This document shows positions 1 to 9,440 of a DNA stretch of 64,000 bases, one piece after another. Under the pieces are notes generated by a model. The model saw nothing but the letters and a program-made list of their open reading frames with translations. It was not told the origin of the DNA and made no database searches. The position numbers were made by a program, and so were the translations under genes. The stretch comes from Ferdinandcohnia sp036965045 (GTDB taxonomy: Bacteria; Bacillota; Bacilli; Bacillales; Bacillaceae_L): positions 1 through 64,000 of the forward strand of contig NZ_JBALOV010000001.1 of the NCBI RefSeq assembly GCF_036965045.1, written 5' to 3'. Each line of letters starts with the position of its first letter. Position 1 is the stretch's first letter.

Positions 1-109
1 ATAGACCGCTAACTGCCTATACAGAGATCACCAGACCGTAAAACGGTAAACGATATACCGCAAACCGAGTAAACAGCATATCACCTGTGACCGGCTCGTC
101 TCAATCCAC

Positions 110-1033
110 CTAAAACTTCTTCAAATAGACTTTCTCCATTAAATGATCCTGGCCTTTTTTTAATACGATTTTGGCTCGGCGGCGTGTTGGCAGGATGTTT
201 TCTCGTAAATTTTTCGCATTGATTTCTTCCCAGATGTCGGTCGCTTTTTGGATAGCTTCTTCAACTGACAATGTTGTGTAACGATGGAAGTATGACTTTG
301 GATTTTGAAAAGCTGTTTTTTGTAGCATTAAAAATCGTTCAATATACCAATTTTTGATATTCCGTACATCTGCGTCAATATAAATGGAGAAGTCAAAGAA
401 ATCGCTAACGAACACAGAGTGAGCCTTACTTACTTGCAGGACATTAATTCCTTCTACTATTAAAATATCGGGTCGATCGATTACTTCAACTTTATCTTTC
501 AGCACATCATATGTTAGATGGGAATACAATGGTGCTTCCACTTTTGGCTTACCTGATTTCACTTTCATCATAAACTGAATTAATTTTTGAGTATCATAGC
601 TTTCCGGAAACCCTTTTCGACTCATAAGCCCCTTGCTTTCTAGGGTTGCATTTGGATATAAGAAACCATCAGTTGTAACTAATCCTACTTTTTTATGATT
701 TTCCCACCGGGATAATAGAGTTTGGAGTACTCTCGCTGCAGTACTCTTACCTACTGCAACACTTCCCGCAATCCCAATAATATATGGAATCTTTTTCGCT
801 TTATAGTCTAAAAAGGAGTTCGTTACTCCTTCCAACTGTTGGGAGGCTTCTACTTTTAAATTAATTAAACGAGTTAACGGCAGATAGATTTCTTCTACTT
901 CTTGAAGTGAGATTTCCTCGTTTATACCTTTTATACGTTCAAGCTCTTCAGCGGTTAGCAACAAAGGAGTCTTATTGCGTAACTCCGCCCATTTTTCTCT
1001 ATTAAATTCAATATAGTTTGATAACGGATTCAT
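110..1033 (-). CDS. coaA: Type I pantothenate kinase
   Basis: Phosphorylates pantothenate with ATP, the first committed step of coenzyme A synthesis in the cytoplasm. The 307-residue length is normal for the prokaryotic type I family. The P-loop GIAGSVAVGKS lies at residues 87-97, and the family segments TTDGFLYPN, SRKGFPESYD and VEGINVLQ follow in order. The ATG is preceded by GAGG at suitable spacing. It is a separate unit from the 3-oxoacid operon downstream, from which a terminator divides it. The identification rests on family motifs and is firm. Confidence 0.95.
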   Translation of the reverse strand: MNPLSNYIEFNREKWAELRNKTPLLLTAEELERIKGINEEISLQEVEEIYLPLTRLINLKVEASQQLEGVTNSFLDYKAKKIPYIIGIAGSVAVGKSTAARVLQTLLSRWENHKKVGLVTTDGFLYPNATLESKGLMSRKGFPESYDTQKLIQFMMKVKSGKPKVEAPLYSHLTYDVLKDKVEVIDRPDILIVEGINVLQVSKAHSVFVSDFFDFSIYIDADVRNIKNWYIERFLMLQKTAFQNPKSYFHRYTTLSVEEAIQKATDIWEEINAKNLRENILPTRRRAKIVLKKGQDHLMEKVYLKKF

Positions 1034-1188
1034 AATATTTACCTCAAATTTAGATTCTCGTTCATTTTATCAAATAGATACTCGTTTGAATACTTTAAAA
1101 AAATGATAAGAGTAAGCCTACCTATATAAATGGCGATGCAATTAGCCATGTTTCCTTCTTCTGAAAAATATTTCAAAATAATTACTTA

Positions 1189-1197
1189 ATTATAACA
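1189..1197 (-). promoter_or_regulatory. Extended -10 element before coaA
   Basis: On the minus strand the sequence TGTTATAAT matches an extended sigma-A -10 element (TGnTATAAT) about 155 bases before the coaA start. No good -35 hexamer is visible at 17 bases, which is typical of extended -10 promoters. Assignment is by consensus only. Confidence 0.35.
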
Positions 1198-1217
1198 CTA
1201 TGTCGAGAAAATACATA

Positions 1218-1258
1218 AAAAAATCGGAATCTATTCCCAAGGGAAAGACGCCGATTTT
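1218..1258 (-). terminator. Intrinsic terminator after the 3-oxoacid operon
   Basis: On the minus strand AAAATCGG pairs with CCGATTTT around an inner TTCCC/GGGAA stem, followed by a T-run. It lies just beyond the thiolase stop codon and separates that operon from coaA. Confidence 0.75.
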
Positions 1259-1309
1259 ACGAAAATCATTTGACACTTTATTAAGTTATTAAATTATAAA
1301 AAAACCTTT

Positions 1310-2467
1310 TTAATCTACTTCAATCAAGACAGCTGCTCCTTGGCCACCACCACCGCACATGGATGCAATGCCTCTTCCGCCCCCACGTCTTTTAAGCTCA
1401 TGGGCAAGAGTTAACACAAGACGGAAACCGCTCGCACCTAGAGGATGACCAAGCGCAATTGCCCCTCCGTTCACATTGACTACATCAGATGGGAGCCCTA
1501 ACTCGCGCTGACTTGCGATAACTACACTTGCAAAAGCTTCATTAATTTCGAACAAGTCAATATCTGAAAGACGTAAATTTGTACGATTCAATAAGGCTTT
1601 AATCGCATTTGCTGGCTGAAGATGCAAGGATGGATCAGGACCGGCCACATATGCCCAATCGACGATTGTAGCAAGCGGCGACCTTCCTAATTTTTCACAT
1701 CTATCTAAACTGGAAAGTAGGCCAGCACTAGCGCCATCAGACATTGCACTAGCGTTTCCAGGAGTAATTGATCCTCCCTGTTCAAATGCAGGATGAAGAT
1801 TTTGTAATTTTGAAATGGTGGTTCCAGGTCGAATACACTCATCTTCTGTGACAATTTGCCCTGAAACATTAACTCCCGCAATTTCATCCCTAAAAACTCC
1901 AGCACTTTGGGCCTTTGCAGCAAGTAATTGTGAATTTAGGGCATATTCGTCTTGATCGACTCGACTAATATTTAGTTCACGATTTGTTTTTTCAGTTAAC
2001 CCGCCCATTGATTGATCGGATAGTGCACACCATAAACCGTCATTTAATGTATCATAGAATTCTACTGCACCCATTTTAACTTCCCTGCGCAGGTTAGATA
2101 CGTGAGGAGCATTTGTCATGGATTCAAACCCTCCGACAACGAACAGGTCCCCTTCTCCTCTTTCAATGCGACGGGCAGCATCAGATACAGCTGCTAAACT
2201 AGCAATACAAACACTGTTTAATGTTAAGGCTGGTGTGTGTATTTCAATTCCAGCATTAATCGCTACTTGACGTGCCGGATTTTGTCCTTGGCCTGCCTGT
2301 ATCACTTGACCTAGGATAACACCATCGGCTTTGGCAGTTTCAGGCACACGGCGGACGAGCTCTGAAACTGCTGTTGCTCCAAGTTCAGCAGCGGTTTTTG
2401 TTTGAAAACTTCCCTTGAACCGTCCAATAGGAGTACGAACCCCATCAATTAAAACAGTTTTTTTCAA
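1310..2467 (-). CDS. Acetyl-CoA C-acetyltransferase (thiolase)
   Basis: Thiolase-family enzyme expected to cleave acetoacetyl-CoA with CoA into two acetyl-CoA, or run in reverse. The nucleophilic cysteine is in NSVCIASL (about residue 88), the catalytic His in GGAIALGHPLGASG, and the second Cys in MCGGGGQG near the C-terminus, all as in degradative/biosynthetic thiolases. I chose the TTG start at 2467 because it gives the usual N-terminus MKKTVLIDGVRTPIGRF and has AGGTGA five bases upstream; a GTG three codons earlier is possible. It is the last gene of the operon starting with the acetoacetyl-CoA synthetase, so it probably finishes acetoacetate breakdown. Substrate chain length is inferred. 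Confidence 0.9.
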   Translation of the reverse strand: MKKTVLIDGVRTPIGRFKGSFQTKTAAELGATAVSELVRRVPETAKADGVILGQVIQAGQGQNPARQVAINAGIEIHTPALTLNSVCIASLAAVSDAARRIERGEGDLFVVGGFESMTNAPHVSNLRREVKMGAVEFYDTLNDGLWCALSDQSMGGLTEKTNRELNISRVDQDEYALNSQLLAAKAQSAGVFRDEIAGVNVSGQIVTEDECIRPGTTISKLQNLHPAFEQGGSITPGNASAMSDGASAGLLSSLDRCEKLGRSPLATIVDWAYVAGPDPSLHLQPANAIKALLNRTNLRLSDIDLFEINEAFASVVIASQRELGLPSDVVNVNGGAIALGHPLGASGFRLVLTLAHELKRRGGGRGIASMCGGGGQGAAVLIEVD

Positions 2468-2487
2468 TGAGATCACCTATCCTTTCT

Positions 2488-3813
2488 CTAGGTTAGTGAA
2501 TCACGGTAAGTTTCCCGTGCGAATAACGTTGAAATGATGCTTATCACACCCAGTGCTACTAAATATAGAATGATTGGTAAGCTTTGCCCATCGTATTTTG
2601 CTAGTAACCAAGTCGCAATTAGAGGAGAGAATCCACCTGCTAAGATAGCCCCGATTTGATACCCAATGGAAGCACCGCTTAAACGAACCTTCGACCCAAA
2701 TAACTCAGAGTAGTACACTGCCTGAGGGCCGTAAACCGAATCATGTATAACATTCAATCCCAGCACGATACCGATTGTGATCCAAAGTACGGATCCTGTG
2801 TCCATCAGCCAGAAAAATGGAAAAATGAACAGCGTCGTAGCGATTGTACCACCCAAATACACAGGTTTGCGACCAATTTTATCAGATAAGTAGGACCATA
2901 GTGGCATGGTTACAAAACCAACTGCTGAAGAGATCATAACCGCATTAAGACCAATAGATCGATCGACATTAACTGTACCTACGAGATACGTTAGCACAAA
3001 TACAGAATAGATATAGAACGTTGCGTTTTGAACTAATTTCATACCAATTGTTAAGAATAATGGCTTTTTTTGAGCGCGCAGAACAGTAAGCACAGGCTTT
3101 TCCTCTATCTGCTTCTTTTCTGCCAATTCCTCAAATACAGGCGATTCACTCACTCTTAAGCGAATCCAAAGTCCAATGATGACAAGTATCGCACTGAGTA
3201 AAAATGGAATACGCCAGCCCCAGGCGAGGAAAGCCTCGTTTGACATACTATTATTTACCATTGAGAATACCAACGTGGATAAAAGAAGACCAGCAGGCAC
3301 TCCCATTTGTGGAAAACTACCATATAATCCCCGTTTTCCTTTCGGTGCATGTTCAACGGCCATTACCACCGCTGAACCCCATTCACCTCCAACCGCAAAT
3401 CCCTGTACAATGCGTAGAAGGCTTATTAATAGTGGGGCCATTAATCCAATCGTTTGGTATGATGGAATCAGACCCATTAAGAATGTAGCCACTCCCATTA
3501 ATAAAAGAGACAAAGTCAGCATTTTTTTCCGGCCAATTTTATCTCCGAAATGCCCAAATACAGCACTTCCTAATGGACGGGCAATAAAACCTGCTGCATA
3601 TGACCCAAAGGCCGCAAGTGTCCCATATAGAGGATCGAAAGTTGGAAAGAACAAGGCTGGAAATACTAAAGCAGCAGCTGTGCCATATAAGTAGAAATCA
3701 TACCATTCAATCGTTGTACCAATAAAGCTAGCTAATCCGACCTTGCGATGTTCTTTAGAAAAACCTTTTTTCTCTGAATTTATATCCTCCTGAATTACTG
3801 GAGCTGTAGACAT
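2488..3813 (-). CDS. MFS transporter, metabolite:H+ symporter type
   Basis: A 441-residue integral membrane protein with about 12 hydrophobic segments, of the MHS branch of the major facilitator superfamily (ProP/KgtP/ShiA-like). The family start is recognisable: ASFIGTTIEWYDFYLYG, then the loop GHFGDKIGRKKML, and a second copy SDKIGRKPVYLGG halfway. A good GGGAGGG ribosome site precedes the ATG. It sits between the DUF35 protein and the thiolase in one operon, so its cargo is probably the acid activated by the operon's CoA ligase, such as acetoacetate or another short organic acid. That cargo is inferred from context only. Confidence 0.85.
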   Translation of the reverse strand: MSTAPVIQEDINSEKKGFSKEHRKVGLASFIGTTIEWYDFYLYGTAAALVFPALFFPTFDPLYGTLAAFGSYAAGFIARPLGSAVFGHFGDKIGRKKMLTLSLLLMGVATFLMGLIPSYQTIGLMAPLLISLLRIVQGFAVGGEWGSAVVMAVEHAPKGKRGLYGSFPQMGVPAGLLLSTLVFSMVNNSMSNEAFLAWGWRIPFLLSAILVIIGLWIRLRVSESPVFEELAEKKQIEEKPVLTVLRAQKKPLFLTIGMKLVQNATFYIYSVFVLTYLVGTVNVDRSIGLNAVMISSAVGFVTMPLWSYLSDKIGRKPVYLGGTIATTLFIFPFFWLMDTGSVLWITIGIVLGLNVIHDSVYGPQAVYYSELFGSKVRLSGASIGYQIGAILAGGFSPLIATWLLAKYDGQSLPIILYLVALGVISIISTLFARETYRDSLT

Positions 3814-3862
3814 CGTTTTCCCTCCCTGTTTACGATGGTGTAATATGTCTTAAGGCCATTTT

Positions 3863-4282
3863 TTAGTCCTTACTTTCGAAGAATGGTAACCAGACATCAT
3901 TAATCTTTATAGTTTTGACTTTCAACGGAAGGCCAATTTTTAATTCTTGATTAGGTTGAACCAATAGATGGGTCAGCATTGTTGGGCCTTCTTCTAGTTC
4001 AACAACCCCTAAGACATAAGGAGCAACTTCTGCCCATGCTAGGTGGCCCGGTCTATGTACAACGCTCCACGTCTTTAATCTTCCATTTCCAGAAGCCGGT
4101 TTCCACTCGAGGTGATTACTCCAGCAATGCGGACAGTGAGAACGAGGATAAAATACCCATTTTCCACAATCCTCACATTTTTGCAAAATAAATTCATTGC
4201 GGGCCACTGCATCCCAAAATGGTTTTGTTATAGGTGTCACCGTCGGTCCGGGAACTGTTAAATTCTCTAACTTGTCAATCAT
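3863..4282 (-). CDS. Zn-ribbon / OB-fold protein (DUF35 family)
   Basis: A 139-residue protein with a rubredoxin-like zinc ribbon near the N-terminus (CEDCGKW...CPHCWS, about residues 36-55) followed by an OB-fold (TWSVVHRPGH...YVLGVVELEEGP). DUF35 proteins bind thiolase-like partners; in other organisms such pairs act as retro-aldolases on steroid side-chain CoA esters or bridge acetoacetyl-CoA thiolase to HMG-CoA synthase. Here its ATG overlaps the stop of the upstream thiolase-like gene by four bases, so the two are probably made together as a complex. Which reaction this pair performs cannot be read from the sequence. Confidence 0.85.
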   Translation of the reverse strand: MIDKLENLTVPGPTVTPITKPFWDAVARNEFILQKCEDCGKWVFYPRSHCPHCWSNHLEWKPASGNGRLKTWSVVHRPGHLAWAEVAPYVLGVVELEEGPTMLTHLLVQPNQELKIGLPLKVKTIKINDVWLPFFESKD

Positions 4283-5445
4283 GATTCCACCCCCAAGATC
4301 AGAGCTGCGGCTTCACTCAGTGTCGCCCCATTCCCTGTAATGAGAGCGTGTCGCGCATTTGGAATTTGTCTTAGATGTGCTTCATGGCGCAATTGGCGAA
4401 CCGCCTCAATAATATGTGACATGCCACCAGCAAGATCTGCCTGGCCAAATCCTAATTGTCCCCCGTGTGTATTCAGTGGCCAATCGCCATCATGACCGAA
4501 AGAATGCTCTTTCATCCAGGAACCAAATTGTCCTGGTGGGCATAAACCTGCATTTTCCAATGTTTGCGCCACTACACTCGTATAGCAATCATATATAGAT
4601 AGTAAATCCATGTCTTTTACAGATAGACCAGCTTGATCAAGCGCAGCTGGGATTGCATAACTTAGTGGTGCATTTTCTAATGAAGGGGCTTGACTTGCAG
4701 CACGATGGGTGATTTTTTCTCCTGCACCCATTAAATAAACAGGCGGATGTCCTCCCTTTGATGCATTTTTAACGGAGGTAACAACAACTGCTGCGCCACC
4801 TGCTACTGGCATTACAATTTCAAATAGATGTAAGGGATCCACAACTAACGGTGAATTCAGCACATCCTCAACTGATGCAGGTTTTCCGTAAAAAATGGCT
4901 TCTGGATTTAGTTGTGCATTCTTTCGTGCCCAGTGGGCGATAAGTGCAAACTCTTCCTGAGTCGATCCATACTGCTCCATGTGTCGACGTTTTAATAGCG
5001 CATAGGAGGTGTTCGCTCCTGAAGCACCAAATGGTACATCAAATTCTCGAATCGGGTTTCTGTTTGGTGAACGTAAGGTTTTACCTTTTTCATTAATGTT
5101 TGCAAGCACACAAACGACCGTCTCACACATTCCCGCTTCAATCGCAGCTGCCGCCCTCCAAATCATCCCAGCGCCAGTCGCACCTCCAAGATCAACTACA
5201 TTTGACATAGTCGGCTGGAGGCCGAGATATTCTGAGACTGTAGCTGGCACATGCTGCGGGGTCTCACCAACTTGAGGTCCAATTAACAGACCATCTATCT
5301 CGTCTTTTTCAATTCCTGCATCTTGAACGGCTTGCACAACAGACTCTGCAATCAGTCCGAGAGTTGTAGTACCCTCGGAATAACGAACTGGGGTCAGTTC
5401 ACCAATTCCGATAATTGCAGCTTTTGGAACTCGTTTTCTACCCAT
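4279..5445 (-). CDS. Thiolase-like protein (SCP-x/lipid-transfer type), DUF35 partner
   Basis: A 388-residue thiolase-fold protein, starting MGRKRVPKAAIIGIGELTPVRYSEGT. It belongs to the SCP-x/lipid-transfer-like branch, not the classical thiolases: the region GGATGAGMIWRAAAAI replaces the usual nucleophile-Cys motif, and the C-terminal part has NTHGGQLGFGQADLAGG with a conserved His. It therefore may be an aldolase or non-decarboxylating condensing enzyme acting with the DUF35 protein, and not a standard thiolase. Its start overlaps the stop of the CoA ligase gene by one base and its end overlaps DUF35 by four bases, showing tight translational coupling. Confidence 0.8.
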   Translation of the reverse strand: MGRKRVPKAAIIGIGELTPVRYSEGTTTLGLIAESVVQAVQDAGIEKDEIDGLLIGPQVGETPQHVPATVSEYLGLQPTMSNVVDLGGATGAGMIWRAAAAIEAGMCETVVCVLANINEKGKTLRSPNRNPIREFDVPFGASGANTSYALLKRRHMEQYGSTQEEFALIAHWARKNAQLNPEAIFYGKPASVEDVLNSPLVVDPLHLFEIVMPVAGGAAVVVTSVKNASKGGHPPVYLMGAGEKITHRAASQAPSLENAPLSYAIPAALDQAGLSVKDMDLLSIYDCYTSVVAQTLENAGLCPPGQFGSWMKEHSFGHDGDWPLNTHGGQLGFGQADLAGGMSHIIEAVRQLRHEAHLRQIPNARHALITGNGATLSEAAALILGVES

Positions 5446-7409
5446 TATAAGAAACTCCTTTCAGACAAGCTGCTATATTCTTCTAGGCATTCTGGATTGA
5501 TAAGGGATCCCTTGTTCTTTACCGGTTGACCAACCGCACTTGAACGGGCTGCACCTTCAACCTTCTTGCCGTTAATTGTATAAGGAATTTCTTTCACACT
5601 GTAAATACGTTTAGGCACATGACGCGGTGAAGCTTTTTTCCTAACTTCCTTCCGAATCTGGTCCACTAATGAATGGTCAAGTTCCCCATCCTTAACAACG
5701 ACACATAGAACGATCTCTTCATCATTATCGATTGGCAAACCGAAAACGATTGAGTCTTGTACCTGCGGAAGTTGCTCAACAACACGATAGATCTCTGCAG
5801 TGCCAATACGAACTCCACCTGGATTAAGAGTAGTATCAGCCCTTCCGTAAATGACCATCGTTTGTTCTACTGTCTGTTCAGCAAAGTCACCGTGAGTCCA
5901 AATTCCAGGACGTTCCGCAAAATATGCGGAAAAGTATCGCTTATCCCCGTCCTCTCCCCAGAAAGTAAGGGGCATACTTGGGAATGGTTTCGTACAGACT
6001 AACTCCCCTTTTTCATGAAGAACAGATACTCCACGATCATCGAGTACATCGACTGCCATCCCAAGTGCTTTACAGGTAATTTCCCCTCTCCTTACCGGAT
6101 GTACGGGTGAACCCATTACAAAACAACCAATAATTTCGGTACCACCGGAAATAGATGCAAGCATCATATCCTGCTTGATATTCTCATATATCCAGTCATA
6201 TTGTTCTGCCGATAAAGGTGCTCCGCATGAAAGGACGCTCTTCAAACGGAACAAATCATGCTTATGCCCGATCTGATATCCTGCCTTTGCTAAGGTATCT
6301 AAATACTTTGGACTTGTTCCGAAATGCGTCATACCAATTTCTTCAGCAATCTCCCAAAGAATCCCCATATTCGCCTTAGGTATTGGTGACCCATCATAGA
6401 GCAAAATCGCAGCACCACTTGCTAATCCAGAAATAAGCCACGGGTACATCATCCAAGCAGTATTTGTGTACCAAGACATCACATCTCCAGCTTTCACGTC
6501 ACAATGCAGCTGGTGTTCCTTTAAATGCTGAATTAATGTACCACCGACAGAGTGAACAATCGCCTTCGGTAATCCAGTTGTTCCTGACGTATAAAGTATG
6601 TATAGGGGATGATTAAATGGAACTGGTGTAAACTCCAGTTTAGAAGAATCATTTTGACACAGTTCCTGCCAACTCATCACCTTCGTTGCTGGATGTATAG
6701 ATAAACTTTTTGGTTCTGATAAAGTCACTATAGCGGATACATCTTCAAGCACCTTGCTTACGGCCGAGATGTTTTCACGGATATCAAAAAATTTGCCATT
6801 ATATTGGTATTCCAGAGTTGCTATCAATACTTTTGGTCGTACTTGACCGATTCGATCAAGAATCCCTTTTGAACCAAAGTCTGGGGAGCAAGATGTCCAA
6901 ACAGCTCCTAACGAGGTGGTTGCTAATAAAGCCACCAATCCTTCAATCCCATTAGTTACGACCCCAGCAACGCGATCCCCTGCCGTTACTCCTAAACTCT
7001 TCAACCCGTGTTGGGCCTGTGCCACCATATTGCGTAGCTCTCCCATTAAAATCGTACGAGAAACGCCGTTTTCATCTGCTACAAAAACAGCTGTCTCCCA
7101 TTCATCACCACGTAACAAATTTTCGGCAAAATTCAATCTGGCATCTGGGAACCATTGGGTACCAAGCATTCCCCCATCGCTCGGGGGAACCATGACCCTT
7201 TCACCCTTTTCCCCAATAACACCAGCAAAATCCCATACTGCTGACCAGAATTTTTCAGGCTGGGCGACTGACCATCGATGCAGACGTTCATAGGGCAGGA
7301 GCGGAAAACCGACCTGTTGTGAGAACTTAGTCAAATTAGACTCCGAGATCCAAGTTTCATTCGGCTCCCAAAGAATCTTGGATTCTAGTAAACTTTGTTG
7401 TATTGTCAT
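5445..7409 (-). CDS. Acetoacetyl-CoA synthetase (acetoacetate-CoA ligase)
   Basis: ANL-superfamily acyl-CoA ligase of about 654 residues. The ATP-binding loop YTSGTTGLPK is at residues 273-282; the N-terminal cap WFPDARLNFAENLL is typical of acetoacetyl-CoA synthetase and acetyl-CoA synthetase; the C-terminal lysine motif YTINGKKVE is present. The region WMMYPWLISGLASGA supports acetoacetate over acetate. I chose ATG 7409, which has GGGAGGAAAAGG upstream, over an in-frame ATG 16 codons earlier that lacks a site. First gene of a five-gene operon that also encodes a carrier and thiolases, giving uptake, activation and thiolysis of a 3-oxoacid. Confidence 0.88.
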   Translation of the reverse strand: MTIQQSLLESKILWEPNETWISESNLTKFSQQVGFPLLPYERLHRWSVAQPEKFWSAVWDFAGVIGEKGERVMVPPSDGGMLGTQWFPDARLNFAENLLRGDEWETAVFVADENGVSRTILMGELRNMVAQAQHGLKSLGVTAGDRVAGVVTNGIEGLVALLATTSLGAVWTSCSPDFGSKGILDRIGQVRPKVLIATLEYQYNGKFFDIRENISAVSKVLEDVSAIVTLSEPKSLSIHPATKVMSWQELCQNDSSKLEFTPVPFNHPLYILYTSGTTGLPKAIVHSVGGTLIQHLKEHQLHCDVKAGDVMSWYTNTAWMMYPWLISGLASGAAILLYDGSPIPKANMGILWEIAEEIGMTHFGTSPKYLDTLAKAGYQIGHKHDLFRLKSVLSCGAPLSAEQYDWIYENIKQDMMLASISGGTEIIGCFVMGSPVHPVRRGEITCKALGMAVDVLDDRGVSVLHEKGELVCTKPFPSMPLTFWGEDGDKRYFSAYFAERPGIWTHGDFAEQTVEQTMVIYGRADTTLNPGGVRIGTAEIYRVVEQLPQVQDSIVFGLPIDNDEEIVLCVVVKDGELDHSLVDQIRKEVRKKASPRHVPKRIYSVKEIPYTINGKKVEGAARSSAVGQPVKNKGSLINPECLEEYSSLSERSFL

Positions 7410-7550
7410 TACCTTTTCCTCCCTCAAACTAAGAGAAGCATCATTCGCAGTACGCACCCATCCCTTAGTTATTTATTGTAAAATCAGTCATCAGCTAATT
7501 TTGTTAGATTCCTAGTTAAATTCCGTCCTTTATCTGATTCCTTACCTGTA

Positions 7551-9350
7551 TTAAATTTCACAGGCATAAGTAACAATGGAACCTCTGAGACGCTGTGCTT
7601 CCTTATACGTACATCTGTTTTGAACGACCTCAAGACCTGCTTCTTTCGCAACCTCAACTGCCCTTGGAGAAATAACACCTTCTTGTAACCAGAAAACTTT
7701 GGGCTGTATTTTTGCTGCTTCTGCCGCTACACCAATCGCTGCTTCAGGGCTGCGGAATACTTGAACAATATCTATTTCAAACGGAATAGATGCTAAGTCT
7801 GGATAAGCCTGTTCACCAAGTACTTCTGTTTCTCTTGGGTTAACCGGGACAATTTTATAGCCGAGTCGCTGCATTTTACGTGCAAGTCTGTAGCTTGGTC
7901 GCGCTGGATTACCGCTAAGTCCCACAACCGCAATTCGTTTTGGTCGCTGAACTTCCTTGCCGTCAACGATTTCACGAATAAATGTAGATTGAAGTGCCCA
8001 ACGTATAACTCCCTCATCGTTAACCGCTGTTTCACCTTTTTGTTCACCCTTTGATGAAATGCCCGTCGCTTCATAGAATGCCTGGTCTAAATCATTTACT
8101 AAATCACGGTATGATTCAATTCCAACTGAAAGACGGATTAACTCTTCACTTACTCCTGTTTTTACTAACTCTTCCGCACTTAACTGCTGATGGGTTGTTG
8201 ATGCAGGGTGTATAATAAGTGACTTAGCGTCTCCTACGTTCGCTACATGTGACCATAGCGCAATATTATTAATCACTTTTTTACCAGTTTCTCTACCACC
8301 CTTAATGCCAAAGTTTACGATCGAACCATATCCAGAACGTAAATATTTAGTTGCTAGTTCATGTGCTGGATGTTCTTCAAGGCCAGGGTATGAAACCCAT
8401 TCAACTGCAGGATGGTCTTTTAAGAATTTGGCTACTTTCAGTGCATTTTCATTGTGCTTTTCAATTCGTAGGTGTAATGTCTCAAGGCCCTGTATCAATA
8501 GGAATGCACTATGTGGGCTTAAAGAAGAACCAAAATCTCTTAAAAGTTGAACTCTAAGCTTCGTACTGAACGCCAAAGTTCCAAATTCATTTGCGTATAT
8601 TATTCCGTTATAACTTTGATCTGGCTCTGTAAAACCTGGGAACTTTTCACTGTTCCAATTGAAACGTCCTCCATCAACGACTAACCCACCAATTGTCGTT
8701 CCATGTCCGCCTATCCACTTTGTTGCTGAGTGAACCACGATATCAGCACCGTATTGGATTGGTTTACAAACATATGGAGATGCAAATGTATTATCAATAA
8801 TGAGCGGTACTCCATTTTCATGTGCAATCGCTGATACTGCTTCAATATCTAATACATGCAAGCTTGGGTTTCCAATCGTTTCAGCAAATACAGCCTTTGT
8901 TTTCGGCGTGATTGCTTTTCTAAAATTTTCAGGATCTGTTGGGTCAACGAAATGCGTCTTAATTCCATATTTAGGAAGTGTAACAGCGAATAGGTTATAA
9001 GTTCCGCCATATAAATTAGAAGCTGCTACAATTTCATCTCCTGCTTCCGCCACGTTCATAATGGAAAGAGCAATCGCCGCCATCCCTGATGACGTTGCTA
9101 CAGCTGCGACACCATCCTCCAATAATGCAATTCGTTTTTCAAGTACATCAACAGTTGGATTACCGATTCGAGAATAAATATTACCTGACTCATCAAGGCT
9201 AAATAGACTTTGAGCATGGTCAGTGTTATGGAATACAAATGAACTAGTTTGATAAATCGGCACTGCACGGGAACCCGTTGTCGGATCTGGGGATTGCCCT
9301 CCATGTAAAAGTATTGTCTCATCATCATAAGTTTCATATTGTTTTGTCAT
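7551..9350 (-). CDS. O-acetylhomoserine sulfhydrylase fused to a CoA-binding domain
   Basis: Residues 1 to about 430 are a MetY-type Cys/Met-metabolism PLP enzyme: YSRIGNPT, the PLP lysine in HSATKWIGGHGTT (K211), and SVGIESYRDLVNDLDQAF at the end. It should make homocysteine from O-acetylhomoserine and sulfide. After a polar linker, residues 450-599 form a CoA-binding-2 (YccU-like) Rossmann domain with RIAVVGLSGNPARPSYR and VPVNPRETEVLGE, ending with the conserved Cys in QNRCTYKEAQRL. Usually these are separate proteins of about 430 and 140 residues, so this is a fusion. Expression is under two SAM-I riboswitches upstream, which fits a methionine-synthesis role. What the CoA-binding part senses is unknown. 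Confidence 0.9.
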   Translation of the reverse strand: MTKQYETYDDETILLHGGQSPDPTTGSRAVPIYQTSSFVFHNTDHAQSLFSLDESGNIYSRIGNPTVDVLEKRIALLEDGVAAVATSSGMAAIALSIMNVAEAGDEIVAASNLYGGTYNLFAVTLPKYGIKTHFVDPTDPENFRKAITPKTKAVFAETIGNPSLHVLDIEAVSAIAHENGVPLIIDNTFASPYVCKPIQYGADIVVHSATKWIGGHGTTIGGLVVDGGRFNWNSEKFPGFTEPDQSYNGIIYANEFGTLAFSTKLRVQLLRDFGSSLSPHSAFLLIQGLETLHLRIEKHNENALKVAKFLKDHPAVEWVSYPGLEEHPAHELATKYLRSGYGSIVNFGIKGGRETGKKVINNIALWSHVANVGDAKSLIIHPASTTHQQLSAEELVKTGVSEELIRLSVGIESYRDLVNDLDQAFYEATGISSKGEQKGETAVNDEGVIRWALQSTFIREIVDGKEVQRPKRIAVVGLSGNPARPSYRLARKMQRLGYKIVPVNPRETEVLGEQAYPDLASIPFEIDIVQVFRSPEAAIGVAAEAAKIQPKVFWLQEGVISPRAVEVAKEAGLEVVQNRCTYKEAQRLRGSIVTYACEI

Positions 9351-9402
9351 AATGTTCCCTCCAAATTTTTAAAAGTTTACTAGGATTTGATGCTCGCTAT
9401 TA

Positions 9403-9434
9403 TAAAAAAACCCCCTCAACATAAGAAGAGGGGG
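9403..9434 (-). terminator. Riboswitch terminator before metY-type gene
   Basis: On the minus strand CCCCCTC pairs with GAGGGGG followed by seven T residues. It directly follows the second SAM-I aptamer and is its expression platform: SAM binding should allow this hairpin and stop transcription. Confidence 0.88.
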
Positions 9435-9440
9435 CCTCAT

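Noticed and set aside
1..109. Short repeats such as CCGTAAAACGG at the window edge
   Set aside because: They form only small stems, have no poly-T tail in a useful place, and the region is cut by the window edge, so no feature can be supported.
3176..3694. Plus-strand frame of 172 codons inside the MFS gene
   Set aside because: It is a mirror of the codon pattern of the real minus-strand transporter gene and has no start signals.
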